DNA of 64,000 nucleotides from GCA-002282575 sp964493995 (lineage in GTDB: Bacteria; Pseudomonadota; Gammaproteobacteria; Thiomicrospirales; Thiomicrospiraceae). The stretch is taken from NCBI GenBank assembly GCA_964493995.1, contig CAZBQD010000001.1, positions 58,437 through 122,436 on the forward strand, read 5' to 3'. The notes under the pieces were generated by a model. The model saw nothing but the letters and a program-made list of their open reading frames with translations, was not told where the DNA came from and did not search any database. The position numbers and the translations under genes were made by a program. Shown one piece after another: positions 24,787-34,210 of this stretch (its first letter is position 1; each line of letters starts with the position of its first letter).

Positions 24787-25736
24787 CTAAATCTCCGACT
24801 ACGTTTTTTGGTCTTTAAGGGGATAATAGCGAGGTAGATGCGCGCTTGTTCCCCTTCGTGGGATGAATAGTAACTGACGTGTAAGCTGCCATCTTTTTCG
24901 ACCATGCCGACATAACTGCAATCGCCTGCGCTGGGTAGCTCCAGCCAAGGCGTCAAAGTTGCTTTGTTGATGTCTAGCTTTTGGATAACGGTTTTTGCCG
25001 TTGATCTCCGGTAATTAAGTCGTCGAAAGCCGGCAATCCATTCACCATTGGATAAGCGTAACAATTTTTGCCCACCTAGCGATCGATTCAGTCGCTTCCA
25101 TTGCCATTGTTCAAACGGGGCTTGTGAAAAGCCCAGCAATCCCTTGGCGCCATCTTGCGCATCTCGACGCGTCAGACTGTAGGCTCGATCACCGTCAAAT
25201 GCTAACGAAGATTCATTGGTGAAAACCTGACTATCGGGAAAAAATGGCGCTTGATGTATGCGCCAGCGCAGTCCATCATCGGATTGATACAAACAGCCCT
25301 GACGATCTCGACCCGCATAACCAACGGCATAGGCTGTGTTTTGATACCAAGTCGGCGCCCAACGCCAAGTCGCCTTGCCCAAACCATCGATAACCGGTTC
25401 TTGCCATATTCGAGTTTCGGCATGGTATAAAAAGCCCAATGAATAAAGCATTTCTCGCGTATTGACGGGCGTTGACCAACGCATACCGGCTGTTAATAAT
25501 AAGCTGCCATCGGGACGTATTGAGAACTTCGGATCACGTAAATCGCCACCCTGCCAGGTTAATAACGCTTGAGTTTGCCAATCTTTTGCATCCACGGATG
25601 TCATGACTCGGATGGTGCCATCCAGTGACATATGCGTTGAGCCTTCACGGAAAGCACACCACCAACTGTGTTCAAAACAAATCAAATCAGTAAAAGCGCT
25701 GTGTTTTTCGGACTGCCAAACACAGGTCACGTTCAT
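24783..25736 (-). CDS. Sialidase-like beta-propeller protein in the pse operon
   Basis: 317 residues from the ATG right after the pseC stop (TAATATG); a GTG start at 25745 would overlap pseC. Repeated beta-blade motifs resemble exo-alpha-sialidases (BNR type): REGSTHMSLDGTIRVMTSVDAKDW, RDPKFSIRPDGSLLLTAG, QSDDGLRWRIH, TNESSLAFDGDRAYSLTRRD, GDCSYVGMVEKDGSLHVSYYSSH. No signal peptide or membrane segment, so it is probably cytoplasmic, unlike secreted sialidases. Because pseudaminic acid is a sialic-acid-like nonulosonate and the gene is locked into the operon by overlaps on both sides, it may act on a Pse intermediate or remove Pse. Enzyme activity is not shown by the sequence. Confidence 0.72.
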   Translation of the reverse strand: MNVTCVWQSEKHSAFTDLICFEHSWWCAFREGSTHMSLDGTIRVMTSVDAKDWQTQALLTWQGGDLRDPKFSIRPDGSLLLTAGMRWSTPVNTREMLYSLGFLYHAETRIWQEPVIDGLGKATWRWAPTWYQNTAYAVGYAGRDRQGCLYQSDDGLRWRIHQAPFFPDSQVFTNESSLAFDGDRAYSLTRRDAQDGAKGLLGFSQAPFEQWQWKRLNRSLGGQKLLRLSNGEWIAGFRRLNYRRSTAKTVIQKLDINKATLTPWLELPSAGDCSYVGMVEKDGSLHVSYYSSHEGEQARIYLAIIPLKTKKRSRRFR

Positions 25737-25737
25737 A

Positions 25738-26898
25738 TTAGACACTCAAGATAGCCGTTAAACTATTGACTACGCTGGACTGGTCTGCGTCTGTCAAACC
25801 GGCATAGAGCGGAATGGAAATCGCTTGCTGATAATAGGCCTCTGCATTAGGGCAAAGTCCTCGCTCAAAACCCAGTTGACGATAATAAGGTTGCCAATAA
25901 ACGGGAATATAATGCACATTGACACCAATATTGGCAGCACGTAACGCATCAAATACAGTGCGACGAGACAAGCTGGTTTTTTCTGCATCTAGCTGAATCA
26001 CATACAAATGCCAGGCCGAATGCGCCGAGGTATCGAAAGCAGGCAAAATGAGCGGAAGATTTGCTAACTGCGTTTGATACTGATGGGCTAACTCTCGACG
26101 TCGCTCAATCCATTCTGTTAGATGCGTTAACTGACTCAAGCCTAGAGCGGCCTGAATATCGGTCATGCGATAGTTATAACCCAAGGCTTGTTGTTCGTAA
26201 TACCAAAGACCGGTATCGGGCTGTTCTAACCATGCCGCATCTCGCGTGATACCATGACTGCGCAATAACCTGAGTTTATCAGCCCAGATTTCAGAATGCG
26301 TCAGCGCCATACCCCCTTCGGCCGTGGTAATGATTTTGACCGGATGAAAGCTAAAAATGGTGATATCTGCCCATGGCGCTCCGCCCAAAAGCTGACCCTT
26401 ATAATCGGCGCCAATGGCGTGTGAAGCGTCGTCGATAAGATAAAATCCATATTGGTTTGCTAAGGAACGCAAGGCTGGCCAGTCGCAAGGACGACCCGCA
26501 AAATCAACGGCAACGACGATTTTAGGTAGCGTCCCTGTCTGTTCAGATTTAAGCAATTTGCCAGCTAAGGCATCGATGCTTAGGTTTAATGAATTAGGAT
26601 CAATATCAACAAAATCAACCGAAGCACCACAGTATAAGGCGCAATTGGCCGAGGCAACAAAAGTATTGGGTGTGGTCCAAAGGGTGTCACCCTTTCCCAA
26701 ACCCAAAGCCAAACAAGCGACGTGCAAGGCCGAGGTGGCGCTATTCATGGCAACACCATGCTTAGCACCAACCAACTTTGCTACAGCTTGCTCGAAAGCT
26801 GGAACGGCTGGCCCCTGCGTGAGGAAATCGGAACTTAATACCGACGTTACCGCATCAATATCGGCTTGATCGATGTATTGGCGACCGTAAGGAATCAT
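25738..26898 (-). CDS. pseC: UDP-4-amino-4,6-dideoxy-N-acetyl-beta-L-altrosamine transaminase PseC
   Basis: 386 residues. PLP-dependent DegT/DnrJ/EryC1/StrS aminotransferase using glutamate to aminate the 4-keto sugar made by PseB. The PLP lysine is in FSFHPVKIITTAEGGM (K about 188), with the PLP-contact Asp in LIDDASHAIGADY and the substrate loop GYNYRMTDIQAALGLSQL. Length and the opening IPYGRQYIDQADIDAVTSVL fit PseC. Overlaps pseB by ATGA. Confidence 0.94.
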   Translation of the reverse strand: MIPYGRQYIDQADIDAVTSVLSSDFLTQGPAVPAFEQAVAKLVGAKHGVAMNSATSALHVACLALGLGKGDTLWTTPNTFVASANCALYCGASVDFVDIDPNSLNLSIDALAGKLLKSEQTGTLPKIVVAVDFAGRPCDWPALRSLANQYGFYLIDDASHAIGADYKGQLLGGAPWADITIFSFHPVKIITTAEGGMALTHSEIWADKLRLLRSHGITRDAAWLEQPDTGLWYYEQQALGYNYRMTDIQAALGLSQLTHLTEWIERRRELAHQYQTQLANLPLILPAFDTSAHSAWHLYVIQLDAEKTSLSRRTVFDALRAANIGVNVHYIPVYWQPYYRQLGFERGLCPNAEAYYQQAISIPLYAGLTDADQSSVVNSLTAILSV

Positions 26899-27896
26899 GC
26901 CATGGCCTGAGCGTTAAAAATGCGGATTTCATCGGGCGTTAAAAAGTGCGGATTGGTTCCTGAATGATACTCAAAACCCTGTTTCACAGGCACGCCCACC
27001 TCTCCTAGCGCATTATGATGATAATTTCTGTCTGCACCGTGAAATTTAATGGTAGGCTGTAGCACATAATGGTCGGGATATTCTACGGTCAAATGGGAGT
27101 CATCAGCGGGACACATGATTTCGTGCAACTTTTCACCGGGTCGAATACCCACCTCTTTGATCGCCATACCCGGCGCCATAGCTTCGGCCAAATCGACAAT
27201 ACGAATGGAAGGAATTTTGGGTACGAAAATTTCACCGCCTTGCATACGCACAAAATTCTTCAATACGAAATCAACGCCTTGTTGTAATGAAATCCAAAAG
27301 CGCGTCATGCGAACATCGGTAATGGGCAAGGCATCGACGCCATCAGCCATTTGCTTTTCGAAAAAAGGCACAACTGAACCACGAGAACCCACCACATTAC
27401 CATAGCGAACGACGCTAAATGAAGTTCGTCTACCACCAGCAATATTATTGGCGGCAACAAACAACTTATCAGAGGCTAGCTTAGTCGCACCATATAAATT
27501 AATGGGATTGGCCGCTTTATCGGTCGATAAGGCAATCACTTTTTCAACATCATTTTCTAGCGCAGCATGAATGACATTTTCAGCACCATGAATATTGGTA
27601 CGAATACACTCAGTCGGATTATATTCTGCAGCGGGAACTTGTTTTAACGCTGCGGCATGAATGACATAATCTACCCCGCGCATCGCTTGTTTCAAGCGGT
27701 CTTTATCGCGCACATCACCCAAAAAATACCGCATACAAGGGTGATTATATTCTTGCTGCATCTCGAACTGCTTCAGCTCGTCGCGTGAAAAAATAATGAG
27801 TCGTTTGGGGGCATAATGGGCTAACAGTGTTTTTACATATTTTTTACCGAACGAACCCGTGCCGCCCGTAATTAAAATTGATTTTCCGTCAAACAT
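26895..27896 (-). CDS. pseB: UDP-N-acetylglucosamine 4,6-dehydratase (C5-inverting) PseB
   Basis: 333 residues. First enzyme of the pseudaminic acid pathway: converts UDP-GlcNAc to the 4-keto-6-deoxy L-sugar with C5 inversion, using bound NADP. Short-chain dehydrogenase features: LITGGTGSFGKKYVKTLL (about 8-25), FLGDVRDKDRLKQAM, INLYGATKLASDKLF with the YxxxK catalytic pair, and a C-terminal sugar-binding region (MTRFWISLQQGVDFVL). The stop of the upstream transglycosylase gene is one base before its ATG, so the pse genes continue the flgIJKL transcription unit. Confidence 0.95.
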   Translation of the reverse strand: MFDGKSILITGGTGSFGKKYVKTLLAHYAPKRLIIFSRDELKQFEMQQEYNHPCMRYFLGDVRDKDRLKQAMRGVDYVIHAAALKQVPAAEYNPTECIRTNIHGAENVIHAALENDVEKVIALSTDKAANPINLYGATKLASDKLFVAANNIAGGRRTSFSVVRYGNVVGSRGSVVPFFEKQMADGVDALPITDVRMTRFWISLQQGVDFVLKNFVRMQGGEIFVPKIPSIRIVDLAEAMAPGMAIKEVGIRPGEKLHEIMCPADDSHLTVEYPDHYVLQPTIKFHGADRNYHHNALGEVGVPVKQGFEYHSGTNPHFLTPDEIRIFNAQAMA

Positions 27897-27897
27897 T

Positions 27898-29064
27898 TTA
27901 CACCCTATTGCTATAGCGACGCTTCGCTGTGGTAACTTTCTCTAGGTAGCCTCGCGTCTCTGCGCTGGCATGACGTCTTTTAAGGGAATCATACACCATT
28001 TGTGGGGGAAGTGCATTGATGCTACTGAGTGCTTGCGACTGATCGGATGCAAAAACAGACATGGCACGACTGGCACCGCCATTGTAAGCAGCAATCACGG
28101 CGTATTCTCGACTTCTTGGGTGTGCTATGGCTTTAAGATAGTGCTGTGATAACAAAGCGACATAAGCCGCACCAAGTCGAATATTGGTTTGTGGATCGGT
28201 TAGTTCCGCTTGAGTTGGCGCTCGATTAACCCCAGTTAACAACTGCATGGCATCGCGACCTGCTCGCTCCGGCATAATTTGCATTAAGCCTAACGCCCCA
28301 GTTCGGCTAATAGCAAAGGGATTAAAGTGACTTTCTGTTTCCATAATGGCATAGAGCAAATTAGCATCTAGGCCGAACTCTCGAGCCGCTGCCTCAATAT
28401 GATGGGCAAAACGAGCCGCACGGACTTGTTTGTGATTAGCGTCTAAGACGAGTTCAATGCGCTGCACCATACCAAAAGGCGTTTGTACTGTCTGCGATTT
28501 ATGCACAATCACCCAAGCAGCGAAAGTTTGTGCTTTACTCAAAGTGTCAATCGGTTTACCCAAGCTATCGACCAATTGACCAAAAAGAAAAGGATGATGA
28601 TCTTCTGAAACAGGTTGCGTTGACAGTAGATCGACTTTGCGCGGATCGTCTGGAGTAAGCAATGCATTGGTCAAAATTCGATGCATGACCAGCTCGGCAT
28701 CGGGTGATGCCAGATGCTCAATAATCAGCTTACCCTCTTTCAGGTCGATTAATGAGCGCGTGCGCTTGTCGGCCGAGTATTGCACCAGCTGTGTGGGCGA
28801 GGAAAATTGTGCCTCACCCTCCCACAGTCGCTCGACATCACAAACAAAATCATCGAGTTGGCCAATAGTTTGATGTGCTTTTTCCGTTTGAGCCTTAGCA
28901 TAACTGATCGGCGATAGCGGTAATATAACCTTAACCGGTGTACTTGATGCCCATTCTGTTTTAGCCACACCATGAGCTAATGTTAATAGCTGCTCGGTTT
29001 CTAAGCTCGCAATCCCAGCAGAGGCTAAGACTAGTGTGCCCACCGACCAAGCTTGCCAAGACAT
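27898..29064 (-). CDS. MltC-like membrane-bound lytic murein transglycosylase in the flagellar operon
   Basis: 388 residues. N-terminal signal (SWQAWSVGTLVLASAGIASLETEQ) then a MltC-type N-domain (DKRTRSLIDLKEGKLIIEHLASPDAELVMH...HPFLFGQLVDSLGKPID) and the SLT catalytic domain: AIMETESHFNPFAISRTGALGLMQIMP, with the catalytic Glu in METES; followed by AYNGGASRAMSVF and VYDSLKRRHASAETRGYLEKV, as in E. coli MltC. No clear lipobox Cys, unlike E. coli MltC. It cuts peptidoglycan glycan strands. Placed between flgL and pseB with 17- and 1-base gaps, so probably serves rod passage through the wall. Confidence 0.85.
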   Translation of the reverse strand: MSWQAWSVGTLVLASAGIASLETEQLLTLAHGVAKTEWASSTPVKVILPLSPISYAKAQTEKAHQTIGQLDDFVCDVERLWEGEAQFSSPTQLVQYSADKRTRSLIDLKEGKLIIEHLASPDAELVMHRILTNALLTPDDPRKVDLLSTQPVSEDHHPFLFGQLVDSLGKPIDTLSKAQTFAAWVIVHKSQTVQTPFGMVQRIELVLDANHKQVRAARFAHHIEAAAREFGLDANLLYAIMETESHFNPFAISRTGALGLMQIMPERAGRDAMQLLTGVNRAPTQAELTDPQTNIRLGAAYVALLSQHYLKAIAHPRSREYAVIAAYNGGASRAMSVFASDQSQALSSINALPPQMVYDSLKRRHASAETRGYLEKVTTAKRRYSNRV

Positions 29065-29080
29065 TTTAAAACCGCCTCAA

Positions 29081-30373
29081 TTAACGAATGTAATTAAAGA
29101 GCGACATTTCGCTTAATTTGGCAAAGGTTTGCTGTGACAACTGCAAACTGGTTAAGATTTTTTGATAACTATCAATACCGGAAACCAAATCTTGATCGCG
29201 CAACTTAGACAAGGTTTCACTAAGACCCACCTTAAAATCCTCGTTCATTTGGTTTTGCATATCAATACGTTGTAAGCGCGTCCCCACATCGGCTTGTGTA
29301 TTGCGAATAGCCTCTAACGAGGTGTCTATCTCTGCCAAATAATCATCTAGCTTAGTATTGCCAGCAACAGCACCCGCACCCGACTGACCGGTTTCTAACT
29401 GATTAATCATTTCGCGCATACTATCGAAAATGTTGTAATTCATCTGTGGGTTTTTATCTACATCATAAGCAGGTTTCCAGGGTGTCGATGAGGTTTTATC
29501 ATAATAACCAAAAACCCGCGCGCCCATGTCCGACACACGTACCCTAGAAGCATCCCCCATATCGTTGCCATTGTCTACATGGTCATTATCAGGCGAAACC
29601 TGCACAAACCTGGCTCCTGAGTGTGCTCCCGTATAGGCGAATAAAGGCTCACCTTGAGCGTCTTCGTAGGCTTGAGTGGTCGCGTTAAGAGTGTAGAGTT
29701 TGCCATTAAAATTATCGACAATTTGGTTAGCCGATGTAGTCACGCTATTAACGGTACTACCATCAATAGCCCTAACTTGAACAGCTGTTCCTGCCGCGGC
29801 TATTTTGGTGAAGTAAGCTATTGGCTCTGCTGTTGTCTGTAATGCTGGTGACACAATCCCCGTAGTCACAGGTCCTGCCACAGCTGGAATTCCGGTACTT
29901 AAACTTTCTACATTTGCTGCTGTAACCGCTTGATAGGCAGGCGTGGTTGATTTATCGCCTGAAAAAATATACTCGCCATTACTGTCTTGGGTATTGGCTA
30001 AGGCTTTTAGGTTTTCTAGCAAACCGCGCATCTCAGCAGCAATGGCTTGGCGACCATTCACATTTTGTGTGTCGTTCATACCATAAATACTCAGTTCACG
30101 AATGCGTTGCATCACATCGGTAAAGTTGGTTAACGCCGTATCTTCTAACTCTAACTTACTCTGCGCATACAGACCATTGGCGTTAAATTGATCGAGCTGT
30201 TTAACCGACTTGTCTAACACATAAATACGCGCCGCCGCTACAGGATCATCACCCGGACGGTTCACGCGCTGAGCGCTAGATAATTTTTCCTGAATTTTAT
30301 ACAGATCTTCCGTATGTTTACGAAAACCTTCAATACCATTGTAATTAATTTGTGGGGTTGAAATACGCATCAT
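29081..30373 (-). CDS. flgL: Flagellar hook-filament junction protein FlgL (HAP3)
   Basis: 430 residues. The start ATG (MMRISTPQINYNGIEGF) follows AGGAGGTG. Flagellin-like N-terminal helices (KIQEKLSSAQRVNRPGDDPVAAARI, with LSSxxRVNxPxDDP typical of FlgL) and C-terminal helices (TQADVGTRLQRIDMQNQMN, KLRDQDLVSGIDSYQKILTSLQLSQQTF). Variable central domain about 160-330. Second junction protein between hook and filament. Behind flgK, gap of 13 bases. Confidence 0.94.
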   Translation of the reverse strand: MMRISTPQINYNGIEGFRKHTEDLYKIQEKLSSAQRVNRPGDDPVAAARIYVLDKSVKQLDQFNANGLYAQSKLELEDTALTNFTDVMQRIRELSIYGMNDTQNVNGRQAIAAEMRGLLENLKALANTQDSNGEYIFSGDKSTTPAYQAVTAANVESLSTGIPAVAGPVTTGIVSPALQTTAEPIAYFTKIAAAGTAVQVRAIDGSTVNSVTTSANQIVDNFNGKLYTLNATTQAYEDAQGEPLFAYTGAHSGARFVQVSPDNDHVDNGNDMGDASRVRVSDMGARVFGYYDKTSSTPWKPAYDVDKNPQMNYNIFDSMREMINQLETGQSGAGAVAGNTKLDDYLAEIDTSLEAIRNTQADVGTRLQRIDMQNQMNEDFKVGLSETLSKLRDQDLVSGIDSYQKILTSLQLSQQTFAKLSEMSLFNYIR

Positions 30374-30386
30374 TCACCTCCTAAGC

Positions 30387-32504
30387 TTAAAGAGCGCCAA
30401 TAATGGCATCGAACATTTTTTGTGACGCTTGCATAATTTGCGCTGCCGCCTGATAGGCCTGCAGGAAGCGCAACATATTTGCCGCTTCTTCGTCCAAATT
30501 GACACCCGACATACTGTCTTTCAATTGCGTTAACTGTCCGTCAACCGCTTTTTGCGTGTCCATACTCACTTCATTGGTTCTGTGGTAGGTTCCGACGTTA
30601 CCCACCATCACCGAAAAAGCCGACTTAAAGGTATTTTGATTTCCCGTCAGAATTTTCTTGTCTTGCAAGCTAGCGATATTGGCCGCATTAACGTTGTTAC
30701 CAATGGCCAAGGGCTTATTGCTGCTGTCTGCACCACGATAAGCAACCTGCTCGGGCGCTAATTGAGTGTTGGAAAATTGCGACACAGCATCATCTAAAAA
30801 GCGAAACTCAAACTGATCGCCCGGTTTCATTTGACGCGTTGTTTGGTCAATATCGACCTGCAAGCCTTCAAACCTGAGTGTGGTCACACCAGCAGTGCTG
30901 GTGGTTTCTAAGGGTATCACCTGACCCGTACGCTTATCGCTGATTGAGTAAAAACTACCATCGAAGCCCAAAGAATAGGTTCTGGGCTGCAATAAGGCCA
31001 ACTGTTTTTGCACCTGAGCATAGTCAGCTGGGTTACTTAAATCGGTTGGGTTGCTAGTCAAACCTTGCTTGTTTAAATTAATGGTAATGTCGTTATTGGT
31101 TAAGCTACCACCGTTTCGCGTGTCTTTGTAAGCAGTTTGTTCTATACCTTTATGGAAATCACTGGTGGTGTAAACCTGAAAACTATCGCCCTTGGCTGGC
31201 GTTCCCGCACCCGTGGTAATAGTCACTCCAGATCCATTAAAGTTCGTTAGCCCGCTCGCAAGAGCCGCAGAAGTGACACCCGATGAAATGGTGGCATTCG
31301 AATAAGCATCGGTAATGTCATAGGTGTCGGCTGGTAAGCCGTTATAGGTTAACTTGTAAGCAAAGTCAAAGGCTGGTTTAACACCTGCCACACTGGGTGC
31401 AGTAGCAATGCTTTGACTACCAGTATTAGTGGTAGCGGCATAACTACTGGCATTCAGCATTAAAGAAGCCGGCTGCCCGTTTAACCCAAACAAATCAGTA
31501 CCACGCACACCAGACGCATCGAACCCCTGGCGATGCTGTGCGTTCATGGCAATCGCCATACCGGCTACAGACAAACCTAACTCATCTTCCGCGCGCATTA
31601 ATTGATCATTTCGAAAAGCTAAAGCACCGCCCATCTCACCACCAGTAATGTTGTTACTAATCACGGTTTCTCGACCCGTGCCTGGCATCTGGATGTAAAG
31701 ATCTAACTGCTGATTTTTAATGGGAGCACCATTAACAGCATCAAACTTCTCGAAAGGACTTTCTTTGGTGTAAACCGGAATGGCACGGTTGTCGGTAATG
31801 AGGGGCACTTTACCGTCTGAAGAATAGACATCAATGGTGCCATCGTCGTTTTGAAAGACTTTGGTGTCCATGTATTGATTTAATTCTTTTACCAACTGAT
31901 CGCGTTTGTCGAGTAAGTCGTTAGCAGGCAATTCAGAGCGTCGGTTTAACGTACCTAAGGATTCGTTCAAAAACACCAATTCGCTGGTAATGCGATTAAT
32001 CTGCGATGCGGAAGAGGTTAACTGTCCATTTATTTGGTCATTTAGATCATTACGCAGGCTATCATAATTTTCAACCTGCATAGCCATTTGCGCTTGAGAA
32101 TCCAGCAAAAACCGCGGAGAGGTACTGTTTGTTGGATCATTAGACATGGTATTCCATGCTTTGAAAACAGATTGCATACTTGCACTAATACCGACTTCAG
32201 GATCACCCAAAGTACCATTGAGCTGAGTTGAATAAACGTCGATGTTATTGTATTTGTTTATCGCGGTATGGCTGTTGTTGAGTTGGTTCGACAGGTAATC
32301 TTGATAAACACGATTGATACTAACACTACGAGCACCAGTACCCACATACCCACCAGCCGATAATTGAGGTGTGCCAGCATTAATTTCCAAACGCTGGCGA
32401 TTGTAGCCTTCAGTATTAACGTTAGCAATATTATGCCCCGTAACATTAAGCGCCTGTTGAAAGCCTCTCAGACCAGAGCTGGCGGTCAGTAATAAATCAG
32501 CCAT
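30387..32504 (-). CDS. flgK: Flagellar hook-associated protein FlgK (HAP1)
   Basis: 705 residues, longer than the ~550 of E. coli. N-terminal SSGLRGFQQALNVTGHNIANVNTEGYNRQRLEINAG is the classic rod/hook ANxxT-type motif; C-terminal MSGVNLDEEAANMLRFLQAYQAAAQIMQASQKMFDAIIGAL is diagnostic for FlgK. The extra length lies in a beta-rich domain around 360-560. Connects the hook to FlgL. Co-transcribed with flgJ and flgL. Confidence 0.95.
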   Translation of the reverse strand: MADLLLTASSGLRGFQQALNVTGHNIANVNTEGYNRQRLEINAGTPQLSAGGYVGTGARSVSINRVYQDYLSNQLNNSHTAINKYNNIDVYSTQLNGTLGDPEVGISASMQSVFKAWNTMSNDPTNSTSPRFLLDSQAQMAMQVENYDSLRNDLNDQINGQLTSSASQINRITSELVFLNESLGTLNRRSELPANDLLDKRDQLVKELNQYMDTKVFQNDDGTIDVYSSDGKVPLITDNRAIPVYTKESPFEKFDAVNGAPIKNQQLDLYIQMPGTGRETVISNNITGGEMGGALAFRNDQLMRAEDELGLSVAGMAIAMNAQHRQGFDASGVRGTDLFGLNGQPASLMLNASSYAATTNTGSQSIATAPSVAGVKPAFDFAYKLTYNGLPADTYDITDAYSNATISSGVTSAALASGLTNFNGSGVTITTGAGTPAKGDSFQVYTTSDFHKGIEQTAYKDTRNGGSLTNNDITINLNKQGLTSNPTDLSNPADYAQVQKQLALLQPRTYSLGFDGSFYSISDKRTGQVIPLETTSTAGVTTLRFEGLQVDIDQTTRQMKPGDQFEFRFLDDAVSQFSNTQLAPEQVAYRGADSSNKPLAIGNNVNAANIASLQDKKILTGNQNTFKSAFSVMVGNVGTYHRTNEVSMDTQKAVDGQLTQLKDSMSGVNLDEEAANMLRFLQAYQAAAQIMQASQKMFDAIIGAL

Positions 32505-32524
32505 GTTTTTTCATCCTTCCCCTA

Positions 32525-33076
32525 TCAGCCCTGTTCGGACTTGGCGGTTATTCTTCCCTGCAACAGGTTACGCAACAATAAGGTTTCTTCGGTTGAGGGC
32601 AAGCCTACTTCCGAAGTTGACTTTGGCACTTCTGGAATATCCGCGGCCGGTACTTTCCACCAACCGCCCATATTGCTGGTACTCGAATGAGTACGCGCAA
32701 TCGGTTTATTCACAACGCCCTCATCTTTTAAATCACTAGCGATACCATACTGAGCGTTATTATTAATTGCGGGAGATAATTGTTTTACCAACATATCGGC
32801 AAAACCCATTGAACCTTTAGCAGAAAGTGTTTGTGCCAGCTGATCATCTCGCCACTCTCGGTAGGTATCCATAGAGCCAACACCAGGCACATCCTCGCCG
32901 AAACCATCATCCCATGAAGTTTCGCGAGAGCTTTTCAACAATTGTTGCATCATAATTGCTTCAAACTGTTTTGCGACTGCTTTTAGCGCTTCGGTTTTAT
33001 CTTGCTGGGCAACACGACGCAGCCCATTAACCGCTCCAACATCGTTGGCAACCTGAATATTACTGACTTGGCTCAT
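32525..33076 (-). CDS. flgJ: Flagellar rod-capping protein FlgJ, short form without muramidase
   Basis: 183 residues, compared with about 310 for enterobacterial FlgJ. Only the rod-binding domain is present: LKAVAKQFEAIMMQQLLKSSRETSW and YREWRDDQLAQTLSAKGSMGFADMLVKQL. The C-terminal glucosaminidase domain that digests peptidoglycan in E. coli FlgJ is missing, and the last ~60 residues are a Ser/Pro-rich tail. Starts 2 bases after the flgI stop. The nearby MltC-like enzyme could supply the missing wall-cutting function. Confidence 0.92.
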   Translation of the reverse strand: MSQVSNIQVANDVGAVNGLRRVAQQDKTEALKAVAKQFEAIMMQQLLKSSRETSWDDGFGEDVPGVGSMDTYREWRDDQLAQTLSAKGSMGFADMLVKQLSPAINNNAQYGIASDLKDEGVVNKPIARTHSSTSNMGGWWKVPAADIPEVPKSTSEVGLPSTEETLLLRNLLQGRITAKSEQG

Positions 33077-33078
33077 GA

Positions 33079-34170
33079 TTAAATCACCAACAATTCTGCT
33101 TTCAATGCACCAGACGCTTTTAAGGCTTCCAAAATCGCCACCAAATCGGAAGGAGAAGCGCCAATTTTGTTAACGGTTTTCACCAACTCATCTAATGACA
33201 CGCCACTGTCGAACTTGAACATGCGTGCGGGTTCTTGATTAACCGCCACATTAGAAGCAGGCGTGACCGCTGTTTGCCCGTTGGCAAAGGGGTTAGGCTG
33301 AGACACATTGCTATTTTCCCCCACCGAGACACTCAAATTACCATGTGCCACAGCAGCCGCTCCAATTCGCACATTTTGACCAATCACCACCGTGCCGGTA
33401 CGAGCATTGACAATCACCTTAGCTGCCGACTCTGCGGGTTTAATTTCAATATTTTCAATTTCCGACAAATAAGCCACTTTGTGAGAAGCCATACGAGGTG
33501 CCATCACCTCAACCGACTGAGCGTCTAGGGCGCGAGCCGTATCGGCACCAAACTTTTGGTTAATGGCATCGACCATCAATTTAGCGGTGGTGAAATCGCC
33601 TTGGCGCAAATTCAGCGTGATGGTGTTACCGACATCGAAACCGGCATCCACTCCTTTTTCAACAATGGCACCATTAGGAACATGACCACCACCAGGATAG
33701 TTAATGGTAATTTTGGAGCCGTCCTTACCGGAGGCATCAAGTCCACCTACTACCAGTGAGCCTTGTGCCATGGCATAAACATTACCGTCCAAACCACGTA
33801 ACGGCGTTAATAGCAACGAACCACCCGCTAGCGATTTGGCATTACCCAGCGAAGAAACGGTGACATCAATCGTTTGACCTGGCTTCACAAAAGGCGGCAG
33901 GTCGGCATGAACCGCCACGGCGGCGATGTTTTTAGAGTTAGGCTTAACGTCGGTGGGCATATTAATGCCAAAACGCGTCAACATTGATTTTAAGCTTTGA
34001 TCGGTGAATGGGTTTTTATCGCCCGTACCATTTAAGCCAACCACCAAACCATAACCAATCAGTTGGTTACTGCGCACCCCTTGTACCTGTGCTAGGTCTT
34101 TAATGCGTTCTGCCATCACTGTTTGAACACTCATTAAGGCGACTAAGCCTGCTAAGATGATCCGTTTCAT
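33079..34170 (-). CDS. flgI: Flagellar P-ring protein FlgI
   Basis: 363 residues. Sec signal peptide MKRIILAGLVALMSVQTVMA. Conserved ERIKDLAQVQGVRSNQLIGYGLVVGLNGTGD, KNIAAVAVHADLPPFVKPGQTIDVTVSSLG, and the C-terminal MFKFDSGVSLDELVKTVNKIGASPSDLVAILEALK. Forms the P ring in the peptidoglycan layer. First gene of a unit flgI-flgJ-flgK-flgL and probably onwards to the pse genes; a sigma-54-like promoter lies upstream. Confidence 0.96.
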   Translation of the reverse strand: MKRIILAGLVALMSVQTVMAERIKDLAQVQGVRSNQLIGYGLVVGLNGTGDKNPFTDQSLKSMLTRFGINMPTDVKPNSKNIAAVAVHADLPPFVKPGQTIDVTVSSLGNAKSLAGGSLLLTPLRGLDGNVYAMAQGSLVVGGLDASGKDGSKITINYPGGGHVPNGAIVEKGVDAGFDVGNTITLNLRQGDFTTAKLMVDAINQKFGADTARALDAQSVEVMAPRMASHKVAYLSEIENIEIKPAESAAKVIVNARTGTVVIGQNVRIGAAAVAHGNLSVSVGENSNVSQPNPFANGQTAVTPASNVAVNQEPARMFKFDSGVSLDELVKTVNKIGASPSDLVAILEALKASGALKAELLVI

Positions 34171-34210
34171 TTGATGCTCCCAAGTGTCTTTTTATTCTAC
34201 ACTTACTGCA

